From Candidatus Melainabacteria bacterium (GTDB lineage: Bacteria; Cyanobacteriota; Vampirovibrionia; Obscuribacterales; Obscuribacteraceae), in NCBI GenBank assembly GCA_003153555.1, contig PLZS01000068.1, positions 174 to 64,173 on the forward strand: a stretch of DNA of 64,000 nucleotides, written 5' to 3'. The position numbers were made by a program, and so were the translations under genes. The notes under the pieces were generated by a model that did not search any database, was not told where the DNA came from, and saw only the letters and a program-made list of their open reading frames with translations. Position 1 is the first letter of the stretch; each line of letters opens with the position of its first letter. Positions 44,591 through 53,979 of the stretch are shown here, one piece after another.

Positions 44591-45211
44591 ATGAAAGAGA
44601 CAAGTGAACATTTAGACTCCAGAGCTTTCAATCATTCAGAAACTGCCACCAAACTGAGCGTTTCTTCTGAAGAAATGTACGCTTTCTTCAAATCGGAAAA
44701 GTCACCATCGTCGTCTTCACACGAACCAAACACTTTGGACATGGGTAGGTTGCAGGATCTGTATGGAACAAGCGCGCACGAATCGATCCATCAGCTATCC
44801 GATAAGCATTTTGACCTCGGCGCAGCAGTAGGTGGAGTCGTTGAAGCAGGAAGAAAGGGATTGGAAGAACTCGGCAAAGGCTGGGAAGAACTTGGCAAAG
44901 CTGCTAACAAGCCAAAAGTAGGCGCGAGCGAGAATCATGTGGCTTCGCGCGATAGTTCTGAAGATATCGCGCCCTTTAATCCTGACATAGACTGGTCCGA
45001 AGGCAAAATGGTATCAATGCCGGAGTTTCAAAAATATCTAGCAACACACCCAAATGAAATCGAGATTAGGCCGAACGTACCCGTACGTAAGCATGACTGC
45101 GACCGCGGATTCGAATTGCACCCGGCGAAGACAGTGAAGAGTCGCGATGACGACTTCGTGGTTAGCTCAATGCACGGAGCAAAAGAGTACACCAAAACGG
45201 AATACCGCTAA
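44591..45211 (+). CDS. Protein of unknown function (206 aa)
   Basis: 206 aa, charged and without signal peptide or membrane helix. The N-terminal 80 residues are Ser/Glu-rich. A central amphipathic repeat, GLEELGKGWEELGKA, is preceded by FDLGAAVGGVVEAGRK. The C-terminal ~80 residues contain VSMPEFQKYLATHPNEIEIR and a basic/acidic end. The gene is divergent from the 44304 gene, and its upstream region carries a hairpin and the 16-mer shared with the caspase gene. Not recognised. Confidence 0.6.
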   Translation: MKETSEHLDSRAFNHSETATKLSVSSEEMYAFFKSEKSPSSSSHEPNTLDMGRLQDLYGTSAHESIHQLSDKHFDLGAAVGGVVEAGRKGLEELGKGWEELGKAANKPKVGASENHVASRDSSEDIAPFNPDIDWSEGKMVSMPEFQKYLATHPNEIEIRPNVPVRKHDCDRGFELHPAKTVKSRDDDFVVSSMHGAKEYTKTEYR

Positions 45212-45298
45212 ACCTCAACTCGCGGTTTCTCCGTTTCTTGGAATTGATCCGAGTAGTGACCTAAAACACTCCGTGCACTTTACCCGGATAAATCAAGC

Positions 45299-47836
45299 CT
45301 ACAACTTCAAAATCGCCACCGCACACGGTGCGTTGCGTAAGACAAAGTTGATCGTGTGACCCAGGAAAAGCCCTTTGCCCATTTTGGGTTCAGCACCAAG
45401 CACGATCAAATCAGCATTCTGCTGTTGCGCTGCAAGAATGATCGCTTGCGCTGGATGCGTGGCAGCATGCAGAAGTATGGCAGTAAATTCCACGTTGAGA
45501 GCTTGCGACAAATCCTTCAACGAGCCTTCGATCTCTTCTGTTATGTTACGCTGGATTTTTTCGCCGCTTTTGGTTTCTTCGCTATAGAGGTCTTCCAATT
45601 CAGATTCAGCAATGTTTAGTAAGGTAACTTTTGCGCCCAGTGAATGTGCAAGCGAGATGCCGAACTCACCGGCGCTTATTGAAAGTTCAGAGCCGCTGAC
45701 CGGCACCACGACTGTTTTAATTTCGCGATCGTTCGATTGATCGGGATCGTAGACGACAAGAACACGTGTGGACGTGTTCAAAATCACTTCATCCACTAAC
45801 TTACCAAAGACATGTTCTGCTCCAGCGGGCGGTTTGTCGGTAGCCATAACCAGCAGGTCATAGCCGAGATTAGCCTCCTCAGTTATCGCCTCGCTCGGGT
45901 CGTTTGATTTAACAGTGCGTTTTTCCAGACCCACGTGCTTCGTGTTTATAGCTTCTGCAATGCTGGTAAAAGGCTTATCGGTAGTCTCTGAAGACTCGCT
46001 GGTTTTCACCCACAAAACAACCGTTTCAATTACTTGGCGTTTCCCGATACTATCCAACAACTTACCTATAAAACGATTGCGCGCTTTACCAGAAGTTGGC
46101 CAGAGCACGCGCCTGATGCTACTAAGCAAGGTGCGGGAACGCCGTTCTTCATTCGCCAACCTTTTCTTCTCTTCATCAGTCACTTGCACCTTTGCCAGCG
46201 TCCAGCTCATCAACGGCGGAGCCACCGCAGTGGAAAATAGCGAAACGAAGATGACGATCGCCAACATATCAACGGTGATGATATGCAGCGAGTAACCGAG
46301 CATGGCAAGAATTAAACCCATCGATCCTTTGGCATTGGCACCAATGCCTATCGCAAGAGACTCCCACGAACCGAGCTTCGTTAGCCTGCCGGCCAGGTAG
46401 CAGCCTAACAATTTGCTAGCCATTGACGCGGCGCACAGGAACAGCGTGATGCCTGCAAGTTGTGGTTGAAGCAAAGTGCCAAGGTTAACGTTCAATCCTG
46501 AGGCAGCAAAAAAGATGGGTGCGAAAAAACCCATGGTAACGATCTCTAGGGGGCGCACCACTTTGTGATTTATCACCGGCGCCTGCGACAGAATCACACC
46601 AACGGCGAAGGCACCAAGCACAATGTGTATGCCCAGTGCTTGTGTTGTGGCAGCACCCAAGAGCACCATGACAATCATCGCGGTGACCAATCCATCACGA
46701 GTGGAGACTTCGTCATTCACCCAACGAAGCATGCGGAAGAATAACGGTCTACCGAAATAGACGACTGCCAAGAATGCAAGCGTTCCAAAAACTGCAGTAA
46801 GGAGCGGACTGCTTCCGCTAGATCCGCCGGAGTCCGAGAGAACAGCGATGACAGCCAGCAAGAGGCAGCAAAGTAGGTCGTGCGATAATGATGCAGAGAG
46901 GACAAGTTGACCAACATCGCGCTTGAGCAACTTCATGTCCATGAGGATTTTCGCCACCACCGGCACTGAAGACACCGCAAATACGGTCCCGATAAATACC
47001 GCAAATGCCAGCTTCCCTGCTGGATCTCCGCGAAGGCGATCGGGTAACAAAACAGAAAGTACGGCTCCAACGATCAACGGCACGAGCAGTCCGAGAAACC
47101 CAACATACAATGCTGGCTTTCCAAGCCGTTTAAGCATGGATGTGTCAGTCTCCATTCCAGTCAGCATCAAAAGGAAGGAAACGCCGATCCACGAAACCGC
47201 TTCAATCAATTTAGATTGCGAACTATCCTGTGGAAACAGTTGGACCGAAAGATCCGGAAAAAAGTTGCCGAAAAAAGTCTGCCCCAGCACCAACCCTGCA
47301 AGAATTTGTCCGATGATTGCTGGTTGTCCAAGCCGCACCATTAGCTCGCCGAAGAATAGCGACGCTAAAAGCAAGACACCGATTTCGAGGAAGAGCAGAA
47401 GAACTGCATGCTCGTTCAATGTTTTGCTTTCGTGTGACGAGTGCGTGGCAGTAGCAGGCGCCTTTTGTTTTGCTTCAAGCATCTTAGCTTTCAGCGATTG
47501 CATCCAGTCTTCCGCCACTGCCTGTGATGACTTACCAAAGACGGCGCTGTCCTCAGTAGTGACGAAACATATGGCCACATTGTCCAACATGATTACTGGC
47601 ACACCATCGATACTTTTGCGGACGCTCAGATGTGAAGGATCCAGTTGAGGATTGGCTAGGATGGACTGAATGTGACTGCTGATGTTTTGAGCGCGATCGA
47701 TCGCTGACATGACCGGAGTGTTGGTAACCGTAAACACTTTTTCAGGACCAACATAGACATCGCAATATTCGACTGTCTGCCACGCGCCCGCACCCAGCGG
47801 TGCGCACAGGAAAGCGGCGAGTAACAAGGCAAGCAA
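45299..47836 (-). CDS. Cation/proton antiporter fused to an outer domain and a universal-stress domain
   Basis: 845 aa. The first 20 residues are a signal/anchor (LALLLAAFLCAPLGAGAW); the start at 47836 is a TTG. The frame continues upstream with RHKNI but has no ATG, so the true start is uncertain. Residues about 20-150 are an extracytoplasmic domain (VEYCDVYVGPEKVFTV, GKSSQAVAEDWMQSLKA). About 160-560 form a PF00999 exchanger of the Kef/GerN type (GQPAIIGQILAGLVLGQTF, LVLSASLSHDLLC, GIGANAKGSMGLILAMLGYS). About 690-840 form a UspA-like domain (TVVVPVSGSELSISAGEF; ADLIVLGAEPKMGKGLFLGH), which may bind nucleotides and gate transport. The outer domain before the transporter is unusual. Confidence 0.85.
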   Translation of the reverse strand: MLALLLAAFLCAPLGAGAWQTVEYCDVYVGPEKVFTVTNTPVMSAIDRAQNISSHIQSILANPQLDPSHLSVRKSIDGVPVIMLDNVAICFVTTEDSAVFGKSSQAVAEDWMQSLKAKMLEAKQKAPATATHSSHESKTLNEHAVLLLFLEIGVLLLASLFFGELMVRLGQPAIIGQILAGLVLGQTFFGNFFPDLSVQLFPQDSSQSKLIEAVSWIGVSFLLMLTGMETDTSMLKRLGKPALYVGFLGLLVPLIVGAVLSVLLPDRLRGDPAGKLAFAVFIGTVFAVSSVPVVAKILMDMKLLKRDVGQLVLSASLSHDLLCCLLLAVIAVLSDSGGSSGSSPLLTAVFGTLAFLAVVYFGRPLFFRMLRWVNDEVSTRDGLVTAMIVMVLLGAATTQALGIHIVLGAFAVGVILSQAPVINHKVVRPLEIVTMGFFAPIFFAASGLNVNLGTLLQPQLAGITLFLCAASMASKLLGCYLAGRLTKLGSWESLAIGIGANAKGSMGLILAMLGYSLHIITVDMLAIVIFVSLFSTAVAPPLMSWTLAKVQVTDEEKKRLANEERRSRTLLSSIRRVLWPTSGKARNRFIGKLLDSIGKRQVIETVVLWVKTSESSETTDKPFTSIAEAINTKHVGLEKRTVKSNDPSEAITEEANLGYDLLVMATDKPPAGAEHVFGKLVDEVILNTSTRVLVVYDPDQSNDREIKTVVVPVSGSELSISAGEFGISLAHSLGAKVTLLNIAESELEDLYSEETKSGEKIQRNITEEIEGSLKDLSQALNVEFTAILLHAATHPAQAIILAAQQQNADLIVLGAEPKMGKGLFLGHTINFVLRNAPCAVAILKL

Positions 47837-48064
47837 TATATTCTTGTGTCGGATCTCTATGTCCCTACTGTTTTCCGAATCGACTTGACCTTGACCTTGA
47901 CCTTGCAGCGGTTAATGTACGGCAGTCCATTTTTTACACTATCCGAAGTGCAAACGGTGCAATAATTCCCTAATCCTCTGTTCCACTTGTCAGCAATTGA
48001 CAAATCAATGCGGCAAAACACACCGAGGCGCCCAGCGCCCGAATCTAGAATACAAGGAACGCTT

Positions 48065-49495
48065 ATGAAACGCACAAAGACTTTTTACTTATCCTTGCTC
48101 GCATTGACTTTCACGCTCGCCTCCACCCTTCAAGTGGTTGTCAACCCAGCCAAGTCGGCGTGCTGTTACTTCGCAGCCAAGGACAAAGACATCAACCAAC
48201 CTGGACAAAAAGCATTCATCTCCTGGAACCCAAAAGACAAAGCGGAAGCATTCACGGTGCAACCAAAATTCGAAGGCAATGCAATCGATTTTGGCATGGT
48301 AGTGCCAACACCATCAAGACCAAAGCTAGATGAAATGCCTCGTGACTTTTTCAAAGACTTAGCGATCTACACGATATTAATGCCATTGCCGCAACCAATA
48401 TATTCTCCACTTGATCCAATTAACGTAGTGAAAGGCGCAATGGCTGGGGGCGGATTTCGAAAGAGCTCCAGAGCATCTCTAGCTGACGATAAAGCATCAG
48501 TTAAGGTGCTTGAATCAGGAGTTGTAGGATCCCTAGACTACAAAATCATTGTCGCAAGTGATGCCAGCGGACTATTTGAATGGCTCAAGGACAATCATTA
48601 TTCATATGGTGGCGACGAATCAACACTGCAGTTCTACATCAAGAAGAAGTGGTTTTTCACCGTGATGAAAATCGATCCAAAACAAATGAAAACAGGATCA
48701 GACGGAACCTATACGGGTGAAGTGACACCAACTCGCTTTTCGTTTTCATCAGCTGAATGTGTCTATCCGCTAAAGATCACGCAACTTTCCGTGAAAGACA
48801 AAACCGATGCATTGTTTTATGTGCAAGCTCCAGGTGAGATGGACATGCAGGCCGATTGGTCGTGGATGCACTCGTACCGCTCGATGTACCTCACTTACAT
48901 GTTGGGGTGCAGCGCTGATCCGCAACAACAACAAGAACTCCAAGCTTGTAATCAATGGCTCAGTAACAAACATTCAAATGATCGAAACTATGAAACCACC
49001 AAATTGGAGTGGGCAAAGCAAATTCTGGAACCTGAGATCAGTGTGCTGGAAGATCCGCTGAAAAATTACGCACAAATGGGAACGGGAGATCTGCCGCCGG
49101 GAGCAAAAGTAATTGCCCTGGGCGATTTTCTAAATGAGATGCATCAAGCGTATCTAGCGAAGAGCAACGAGATACCGCCTTACGCAAAGCAACAACTGAC
49201 GCGTATGGAAGACCAGTATCAACCGGCCAAAGGCGCGATTGTCAAATACGATCCCAAGACCGTTGGCAAGGGTTACATTTGGACAACGTTTGCGTGGTAT
49301 CCAGCTCGGGAAGCGCCGAGTGAGGATGTTAAAGGACTGACGCGGCTAAAAGGTCACCTGCAAAAAGGTCGGTGGTTAACTAAGTTTCGCAAAATCGTGC
49401 GCAAGGATGAAATGACACACGACTTGGTGCTGGCAGAAGTGCCGAAAGAAAAGCAACAAAGCTACACGCGGATAATGCCGACGTCACCGCCGTAA
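48065..49495 (+). CDS. Secreted DUF2330 protein
   Basis: 476 aa from the ATG at 48065. The open frame extends to 47987, but this start gives a proper signal peptide (FYLSLLALTFTLASTLQV). The mature start has the DUF2330 hallmark: SACCYFAAKDKDINQPGQKA, then SWNPKDKAEAFTVQPKFEG and IDFGMVVPTPSRPKLDEMP. The long C-terminal part is alpha/beta with WKRD-like ends (KLEWAKQILEPEISVLED). DUF2330 proteins are exported, of unknown function, and abundant in environmental bacteria. Confidence 0.85.
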   Translation: MKRTKTFYLSLLALTFTLASTLQVVVNPAKSACCYFAAKDKDINQPGQKAFISWNPKDKAEAFTVQPKFEGNAIDFGMVVPTPSRPKLDEMPRDFFKDLAIYTILMPLPQPIYSPLDPINVVKGAMAGGGFRKSSRASLADDKASVKVLESGVVGSLDYKIIVASDASGLFEWLKDNHYSYGGDESTLQFYIKKKWFFTVMKIDPKQMKTGSDGTYTGEVTPTRFSFSSAECVYPLKITQLSVKDKTDALFYVQAPGEMDMQADWSWMHSYRSMYLTYMLGCSADPQQQQELQACNQWLSNKHSNDRNYETTKLEWAKQILEPEISVLEDPLKNYAQMGTGDLPPGAKVIALGDFLNEMHQAYLAKSNEIPPYAKQQLTRMEDQYQPAKGAIVKYDPKTVGKGYIWTTFAWYPAREAPSEDVKGLTRLKGHLQKGRWLTKFRKIVRKDEMTHDLVLAEVPKEKQQSYTRIMPTSPP

Positions 49496-49597
49496 GTTCA
49501 TCACGGGTCCAGACGGTCAGTTCCGCTATACTCGATCACTCGAAAGGCACACTCATCGAACCTATCAACTTCAACGACATGATGGATCGCGGAACGA

Positions 49598-50125
49598 ATG
49601 AACTCAGATCAACTTAGCGGCGAACAAACAACAATCGCTAAACCGACAAAAAAGCAATTGCTTCTGAATGAACTAAAAGAAGTAGGGATAATCATAGGCT
49701 ATCTTGCGGTCAGCCTGTCGATCCTCGAAACGTACAAATCACTGATTCTTTTGCAGCAAGGGATCAATATGTTTGCGCATAATTATACTGTTGCTCTATT
49801 TGAATCGGTGGCGCTTGGAAAAATAGTTGCTCTTGCTCAAAACTTGCCATTTTTAAAGGCTTTCGAAAAGCATTCATTAGCGAGAGCGGTTTTATATCAA
49901 TCGATCATTATGACTTTGATTGTTGATATAGGAGGACAACTAGAAGACATTCTCTTTCCTCGTTCAGCAAAACTAGTAGCTCAATCTGGAGATCCCACAG
50001 CATTGATGATGACGCACCAGCTGGCATCAATGTTGGTCTTTATCGTCTTGTTCACGGTGCGTGGATTGAGCCGGAAGCTTGGTCCAGGAAAACTTTGGAA
50101 GCTTATATTCACTTCCGAAGAGTGA
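49598..50125 (+). CDS. Membrane protein of unknown function
   Basis: 175 aa with about four hydrophobic helices: VGIIIGYLAVSLSILETYKS, ALFESVALGKIVALA, LYQSIIMTLIVDIGG and LASMLVFIVLFTVRGLS. A Lys/Glu-rich N-terminal tail of about 30 residues probably faces the cytoplasm. No family recognised. It lies between the DUF2330 gene and a small secreted protein. Confidence 0.65.
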   Translation: MNSDQLSGEQTTIAKPTKKQLLLNELKEVGIIIGYLAVSLSILETYKSLILLQQGINMFAHNYTVALFESVALGKIVALAQNLPFLKAFEKHSLARAVLYQSIIMTLIVDIGGQLEDILFPRSAKLVAQSGDPTALMMTHQLASMLVFIVLFTVRGLSRKLGPGKLWKLIFTSEE

Positions 50126-50311
50126 ACAAGACGAATGAGACAGCCACATCAAGATTGCATTGGCTGCTTGCAAATTATGAGGAGGTTTTCAAATAAATGA
50201 TCCAGCACGGCGATCACCCTGTGCTGTAATCAGCTAAAATTCGCAAGTGCGATCGTTGGTGATTTTTCACTTTCACCGTAGTGCCAAACAGAAATTATGG
50301 AGTGTATGCAA

Positions 50312-50575
50312 ATGAAATTGAACAAGATCGTGATTTTGTGCTCATTGTTAGGACTGATAGGCACTTCTGCAATGAACACTTATCCAGCCACCGCAAAAGA
50401 CGCAGCTGCAGACGAAGCCAAACAAGAAGCCCGCGCAGCGTCAGAGACCGCTAAGGCTAATAAAGCAGTAAGTAAGGGACGTTCATTTAGAGCTGGTCGA
50501 GCAGCAAAGAAGGCTGAAAAGGCTCAGGAAAATGCTGCAGCAGACCGAGCCAAACTTCAAAACGGTGGCAAATAA
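50312..50575 (+). CDS. Small secreted Ala/Lys-rich protein
   Basis: 87 aa if started at 50312, where GGAG sits 9 nt upstream; ATGs at 50297 and 50306 are alternatives. A signal peptide (KIVILCSLLGLIGTSAM, then TYPATA) precedes a helical, Ala-, Lys- and Glu-rich mature region (AADEAKQEARAASETAKANK, RAGRAAKKAEKAQENAA). It resembles small exported coiled-coil proteins of unknown role. Confidence 0.6.
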   Translation: MKLNKIVILCSLLGLIGTSAMNTYPATAKDAAADEAKQEARAASETAKANKAVSKGRSFRAGRAAKKAEKAQENAAADRAKLQNGGK

Positions 50576-50660
50576 GTCAGTCGGCTAACCGCTCGGCTCA
50601 CCAATCCTAATTACAAAAGATGCAAATGACGTCAATCAGCGACTGGCAAATTGCTTTTAC

Positions 50661-52937
50661 TTAATTCGGGGGCACCGTTGATCCATTCTCGAGCGGAGCA
50701 TCAGCGGACCAATCATTCAGAAACAAAGGGCGCAGGCTGTTTAAAGCTGCCGCGATAGCCGAACCATTGTTGAGCAAAGTGGCTCCCGCTGGACCGATCA
50801 TGCCCAGCGCGGCCAGGCTCAGACCGGCGCTATTTGGTATCACGGCCAGGGTCAGATTCTGCCTAACCAGACTCATCGCACCACGTGCGATCTCAATCGC
50901 TTCAGGCAATCGATGCAAGTCATCATCAGTTAAAACGATGTCGGCGGTTTGCCGGGCTGCCTCGGTGCCACCATGTAGTGATACCGCCACGTCAGCGTGG
51001 GCAAAGGCAGGAGAATCGTTGATTCCATCACCGATTACAGCAACAACAAAGCCTTCTTGTTTTAACCGCTGCACTAGTTCAGCTTTGTGCTCAGGGAAGG
51101 ATCTCGCTAGAACTTCAGTGATCCCGCAAGCCCCCGCGACGCGATTGGCGGTTGCTTCGCTGTCGCCAGTCGCCATAACCAGCTTGCGAATGCCCATCCG
51201 GCGAAGCTTCTTAAGTGCCCCAGCGGCTTCTGCACGAATTGGATCGCTATACGTGATAATTCCTGCCAGCTTCTCATCAATGGAAATATATACTATCGAC
51301 TCACCGGCCTTGGTGACAATCATCTCGGTGGGATGGGCAAGGACAGTGGAAATTTTCTCCGAGTCCATTAAGCGTTTGCTGCCGACTAGCACACTCAAGT
51401 TGTTTACTCGAGCTTTTATGCCCATACCGCGCAAGTGAGTCGAGTTTTCACGATGGGGAATTTCAATATTTTTGTGCACAGCATATTTCACAATCGCTCT
51501 GGAAGCGGGGTGATGCAATCGTTGCTCTACCGCTGCAGCCAAGGCAAGAATCTCCGATTCATCACGCGCACACAGAGTGATCACGTTAGTTACTTTAGGA
51601 TCGCCACTAGTAAGAGTGCCTGTTTTATCAAAAACAATTGCGTTGACGGTGGCCAGACGCTCGAGCGCGCCCCCGCTCTTGATTAGGATGCCACGCCTGC
51701 CGGCTCTGTGCATGGATGCTAACACGGCAGTAGGAGCAGCGATGCGGATGCCGGTACTGAAATCGAAAATCAACATGCTCATCAGTCGAATAACATTGTT
51801 GGTCAGCGCGTAGCAAATCCCCGCTCCAAGAAAAATAGGCACCACAAGCTTGTCGGCCATGACGGAGGCGTAGTTCTGAATGCGCGTTTCATGCAAGGGT
51901 GCGCTAGCGACTGTCTGCAAGACCATACCGGCTTTGGTATCAGCGCCGGTCGCCTGGCAACGCAAGTGGATTTTCCCTTCCACCAAAACAGTCGCCGCCA
52001 AAACTTTTGCGCCCTTTTTGACTTCAACAGGAATGGCTTCCCCAGTCATTTTCGACTGATCGATGCAAGCTTCACCACTGAGAACGACACCATCAACAGG
52101 AATCAAATCACCTGGGTACACGACGACAATATCGCCGACTTTAACTTCGTCTGCAGGAACACATATTCGCTTTTTGCCTTTCACTAACCAGGCAAATCTT
52201 CCGGACAATCCAAGTAAATCCGCGACTAGCTTCTGACATTTGCGGGCGGTCTGTTCGCGAATAAATTCTCCAATACTGATCAGCGCAGTCATAAAGGCCG
52301 CTTCGACATACTTGCCATTTAAGACCATAACGGTCGCAGCGACAGCATCCAACGCATCAACGCCAAATTTCTTTTCATCTATCATTGTATGTAATGCACG
52401 TGACGCGACTGGTGCCACTGAAGCTGCAATGAGAAGTCTGGTTATCACTACCGGAAACTTAAATACGGCAGCCGCAAAAGCGGCTCCACCTAACGCAAGC
52501 TGCACAATACTAGGTAGTGTTTTGTCGAGCTGTTCCAGAACGCGATGAACGACCTTCCAGCCAACGCTTGTTCTTTCGCTTGGCTTATTGTTGATTGTCT
52601 GATTATCTGTTACGAGAGCCGGATCGAGCAGCGCGACATGCTGGAGAAGATCTGCTTGGTCAATTACCGTATCTTCATATTCGATCACCACACTTCCGTT
52701 CCAATTGTTGGTGGAAACAGAAATAACACCCCTTACTTTTAAGAGGTTCCTTAAACAAGAGCCAACTCGTTTGGGGTCTCTCTTCAGCGAATCTATCTTC
52801 AATCTAATTCGGCCGCTGATAGAATGAACCACTGAAAATTGAAACGATGCGGGATTATATTCTAAAATCGCAACTGAATCTGGATTCGTTGATTCGAATA
52901 TCTTTAACGTATTTGATTCAGGAATGGGAAGTGTCAC
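50661..52937 (-). CDS. P1B-type metal-transporting ATPase with HMA_2-like N-domain and no Cys-Pro motif
   Basis: 758 aa. The N-terminal ~110 residues hold an HMA_2-type domain (HSISGRIRLKIDSLKR) without a CxxC pair. Membrane helices start near residue 145. Actuator motif MTGEAIPVEV; phosphorylation motif DKTGTLTSGDP; the P1B HP pair in RLHHPASRAIVKYA; hinge GDGINDSPAFAHAD. In the membrane segment before the P-domain, where P1B pumps carry CPC, SPC or similar, the sequence is FDFSTGIRIAAPTAV, so no metal-binding Cys is present. The substrate cannot be named; it may be a non-thiophilic metal. It overlaps the upstream HMA_2 gene by 4 bp and is the last gene of the metal cassette. Confidence 0.88.
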   Translation of the reverse strand: MTLPIPESNTLKIFESTNPDSVAILEYNPASFQFSVVHSISGRIRLKIDSLKRDPKRVGSCLRNLLKVRGVISVSTNNWNGSVVIEYEDTVIDQADLLQHVALLDPALVTDNQTINNKPSERTSVGWKVVHRVLEQLDKTLPSIVQLALGGAAFAAAVFKFPVVITRLLIAASVAPVASRALHTMIDEKKFGVDALDAVAATVMVLNGKYVEAAFMTALISIGEFIREQTARKCQKLVADLLGLSGRFAWLVKGKKRICVPADEVKVGDIVVVYPGDLIPVDGVVLSGEACIDQSKMTGEAIPVEVKKGAKVLAATVLVEGKIHLRCQATGADTKAGMVLQTVASAPLHETRIQNYASVMADKLVVPIFLGAGICYALTNNVIRLMSMLIFDFSTGIRIAAPTAVLASMHRAGRRGILIKSGGALERLATVNAIVFDKTGTLTSGDPKVTNVITLCARDESEILALAAAVEQRLHHPASRAIVKYAVHKNIEIPHRENSTHLRGMGIKARVNNLSVLVGSKRLMDSEKISTVLAHPTEMIVTKAGESIVYISIDEKLAGIITYSDPIRAEAAGALKKLRRMGIRKLVMATGDSEATANRVAGACGITEVLARSFPEHKAELVQRLKQEGFVVAVIGDGINDSPAFAHADVAVSLHGGTEAARQTADIVLTDDDLHRLPEAIEIARGAMSLVRQNLTLAVIPNSAGLSLAALGMIGPAGATLLNNGSAIAAALNSLRPLFLNDWSADAPLENGSTVPPN

Positions 52938-53551
52938 TGTCCGTTTGTCCGTGAAATGCGGCGAGTTGTTTTAGTCTCGCTCAGGGCATGGTCATCTGAA
53001 GCCGTGTCGCGCAACGGATGTGTTTCGGCAAATCCTACGCCGCGAAACTTCGTGTAACTGTCGTAAGCAAAGTAAAAAAGAACCCAGGAAGGAACCTCGC
53101 TCCACCAGCTACCAATCTGAACAGACTTAACTACGCCTGCACCAAAGAATAAAAGTGGAACGATTATTTTCAATTCGATAACATTGCTGGTCTCCTCAGC
53201 AACTTTATTGTCGGCTTTAGCCAAAGACTTGCGAATTAGATGCGCAACTATGCTCAAACCTGGAAGCTCCACTTCTTCAACCAAAAGCAGCTCGTTAAAC
53301 AAATCTTCGGCAATATTTTGAATTGCTTCCCCCATCAGTTCCACTGTGTCATCGCGCTCATCGTGGTCGACTACAACACTGCCAGTTCGTATATTGACTT
53401 GTACGCTCTTTACGCCTGGAATATCTTCCAATTGGTTCTTCACAGCATTCAAAGTCTCTTCATCCCGATGATGACGCGGAACCTTGAGTCTGGTTCGATG
53501 AGGCAAATGGTGTTTAACGCCGGCCGAGGCTTTTGTGAGCTTGCGAGTCAT
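52934..53551 (-). CDS. HMA_2-domain membrane protein
   Basis: 205 aa from the ATG at 53551, preceded by GGAG. Residues about 10-80 form an HMA_2-type fold (SAGVKHHLPHRTRLKVPRHH, KNQLEDIPGVKSVQVNIRTG, SVVVDHDERDDTVELM) without the CxxC of classical HMA domains. Hydrophobic segments follow (KIIVPLLFFGAGVVKSV; SWVLFYFAYDSY). It ends with a charged tail. Proteins of this type often sit beside P1B ATPases carrying the same domain; it may pass metal to, or regulate, the pump. Its stop overlaps the pump start (ATGA). Confidence 0.78.
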   Translation of the reverse strand: MTRKLTKASAGVKHHLPHRTRLKVPRHHRDEETLNAVKNQLEDIPGVKSVQVNIRTGSVVVDHDERDDTVELMGEAIQNIAEDLFNELLLVEEVELPGLSIVAHLIRKSLAKADNKVAEETSNVIELKIIVPLLFFGAGVVKSVQIGSWWSEVPSWVLFYFAYDSYTKFRGVGFAETHPLRDTASDDHALSETKTTRRISRTNGQ

Positions 53552-53637
53552 GATCTGCTCCGATAGAAACGACAAGTTTTGAGCACAGAACAACCAACCC
53601 GTTGGCGGGTTGGTTGCTCTTTCAATGCTGCTCAGGC

Positions 53638-53910
53638 TTATTCGTGCGCTTTTCCTGCATGCTGCTTTTCGTGCTGCTTTTCGTGTTTGTCGCTGTTCTT
53701 ACGTTCAGCTTTTACTTCGGCAACAACATCAGTCGCTTCGTCTTTGATTTCTGCGACTAAGTCTTTCACACCTTCACCAACTGTCATTCCTGCCTTTACG
53801 GCTTCTTTGGCGACTGAGCGTATACCTTTTCTAGCGGCTGGCGATACCAGCAGAACAATGGCCAACAAACCCCACTTACCGGTTGCGGCTCCCCAAATTT
53901 CTTCAAGCAT
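53638..53910 (-). CDS. DUF5132-like small membrane protein with His tail
   Basis: 90 aa. A single membrane segment (GLLAIVLLVSPAARKGI) is followed by amphipathic helices (VAKEAVKAGMTVGEGVKDLV; EIKDEATDVVAEVKAERK) and a C-terminal KHEKQHEKQHAGKAHE tail with four His. The first part fits DUF5132-type proteins, which elsewhere co-occur with HMA_2 proteins. The His tail could buffer metal near the pump. GGAG precedes the ATG. Position 2 in the four-gene cassette. Confidence 0.72.
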   Translation of the reverse strand: MLEEIWGAATGKWGLLAIVLLVSPAARKGIRSVAKEAVKAGMTVGEGVKDLVAEIKDEATDVVAEVKAERKNSDKHEKQHEKQHAGKAHE

Positions 53911-53979
53911 CGTTTACTCCTTTCATATATTTCTAGACTAGGTATAACTATAGTGCCCAGTTTCCAAAAAATCGTTCAA

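Noticed and set aside
47886..47905. Triple GACCTT direct repeat before the antiporter
   Set aside because: A six-base repeat with three units is short; no function is suggested.
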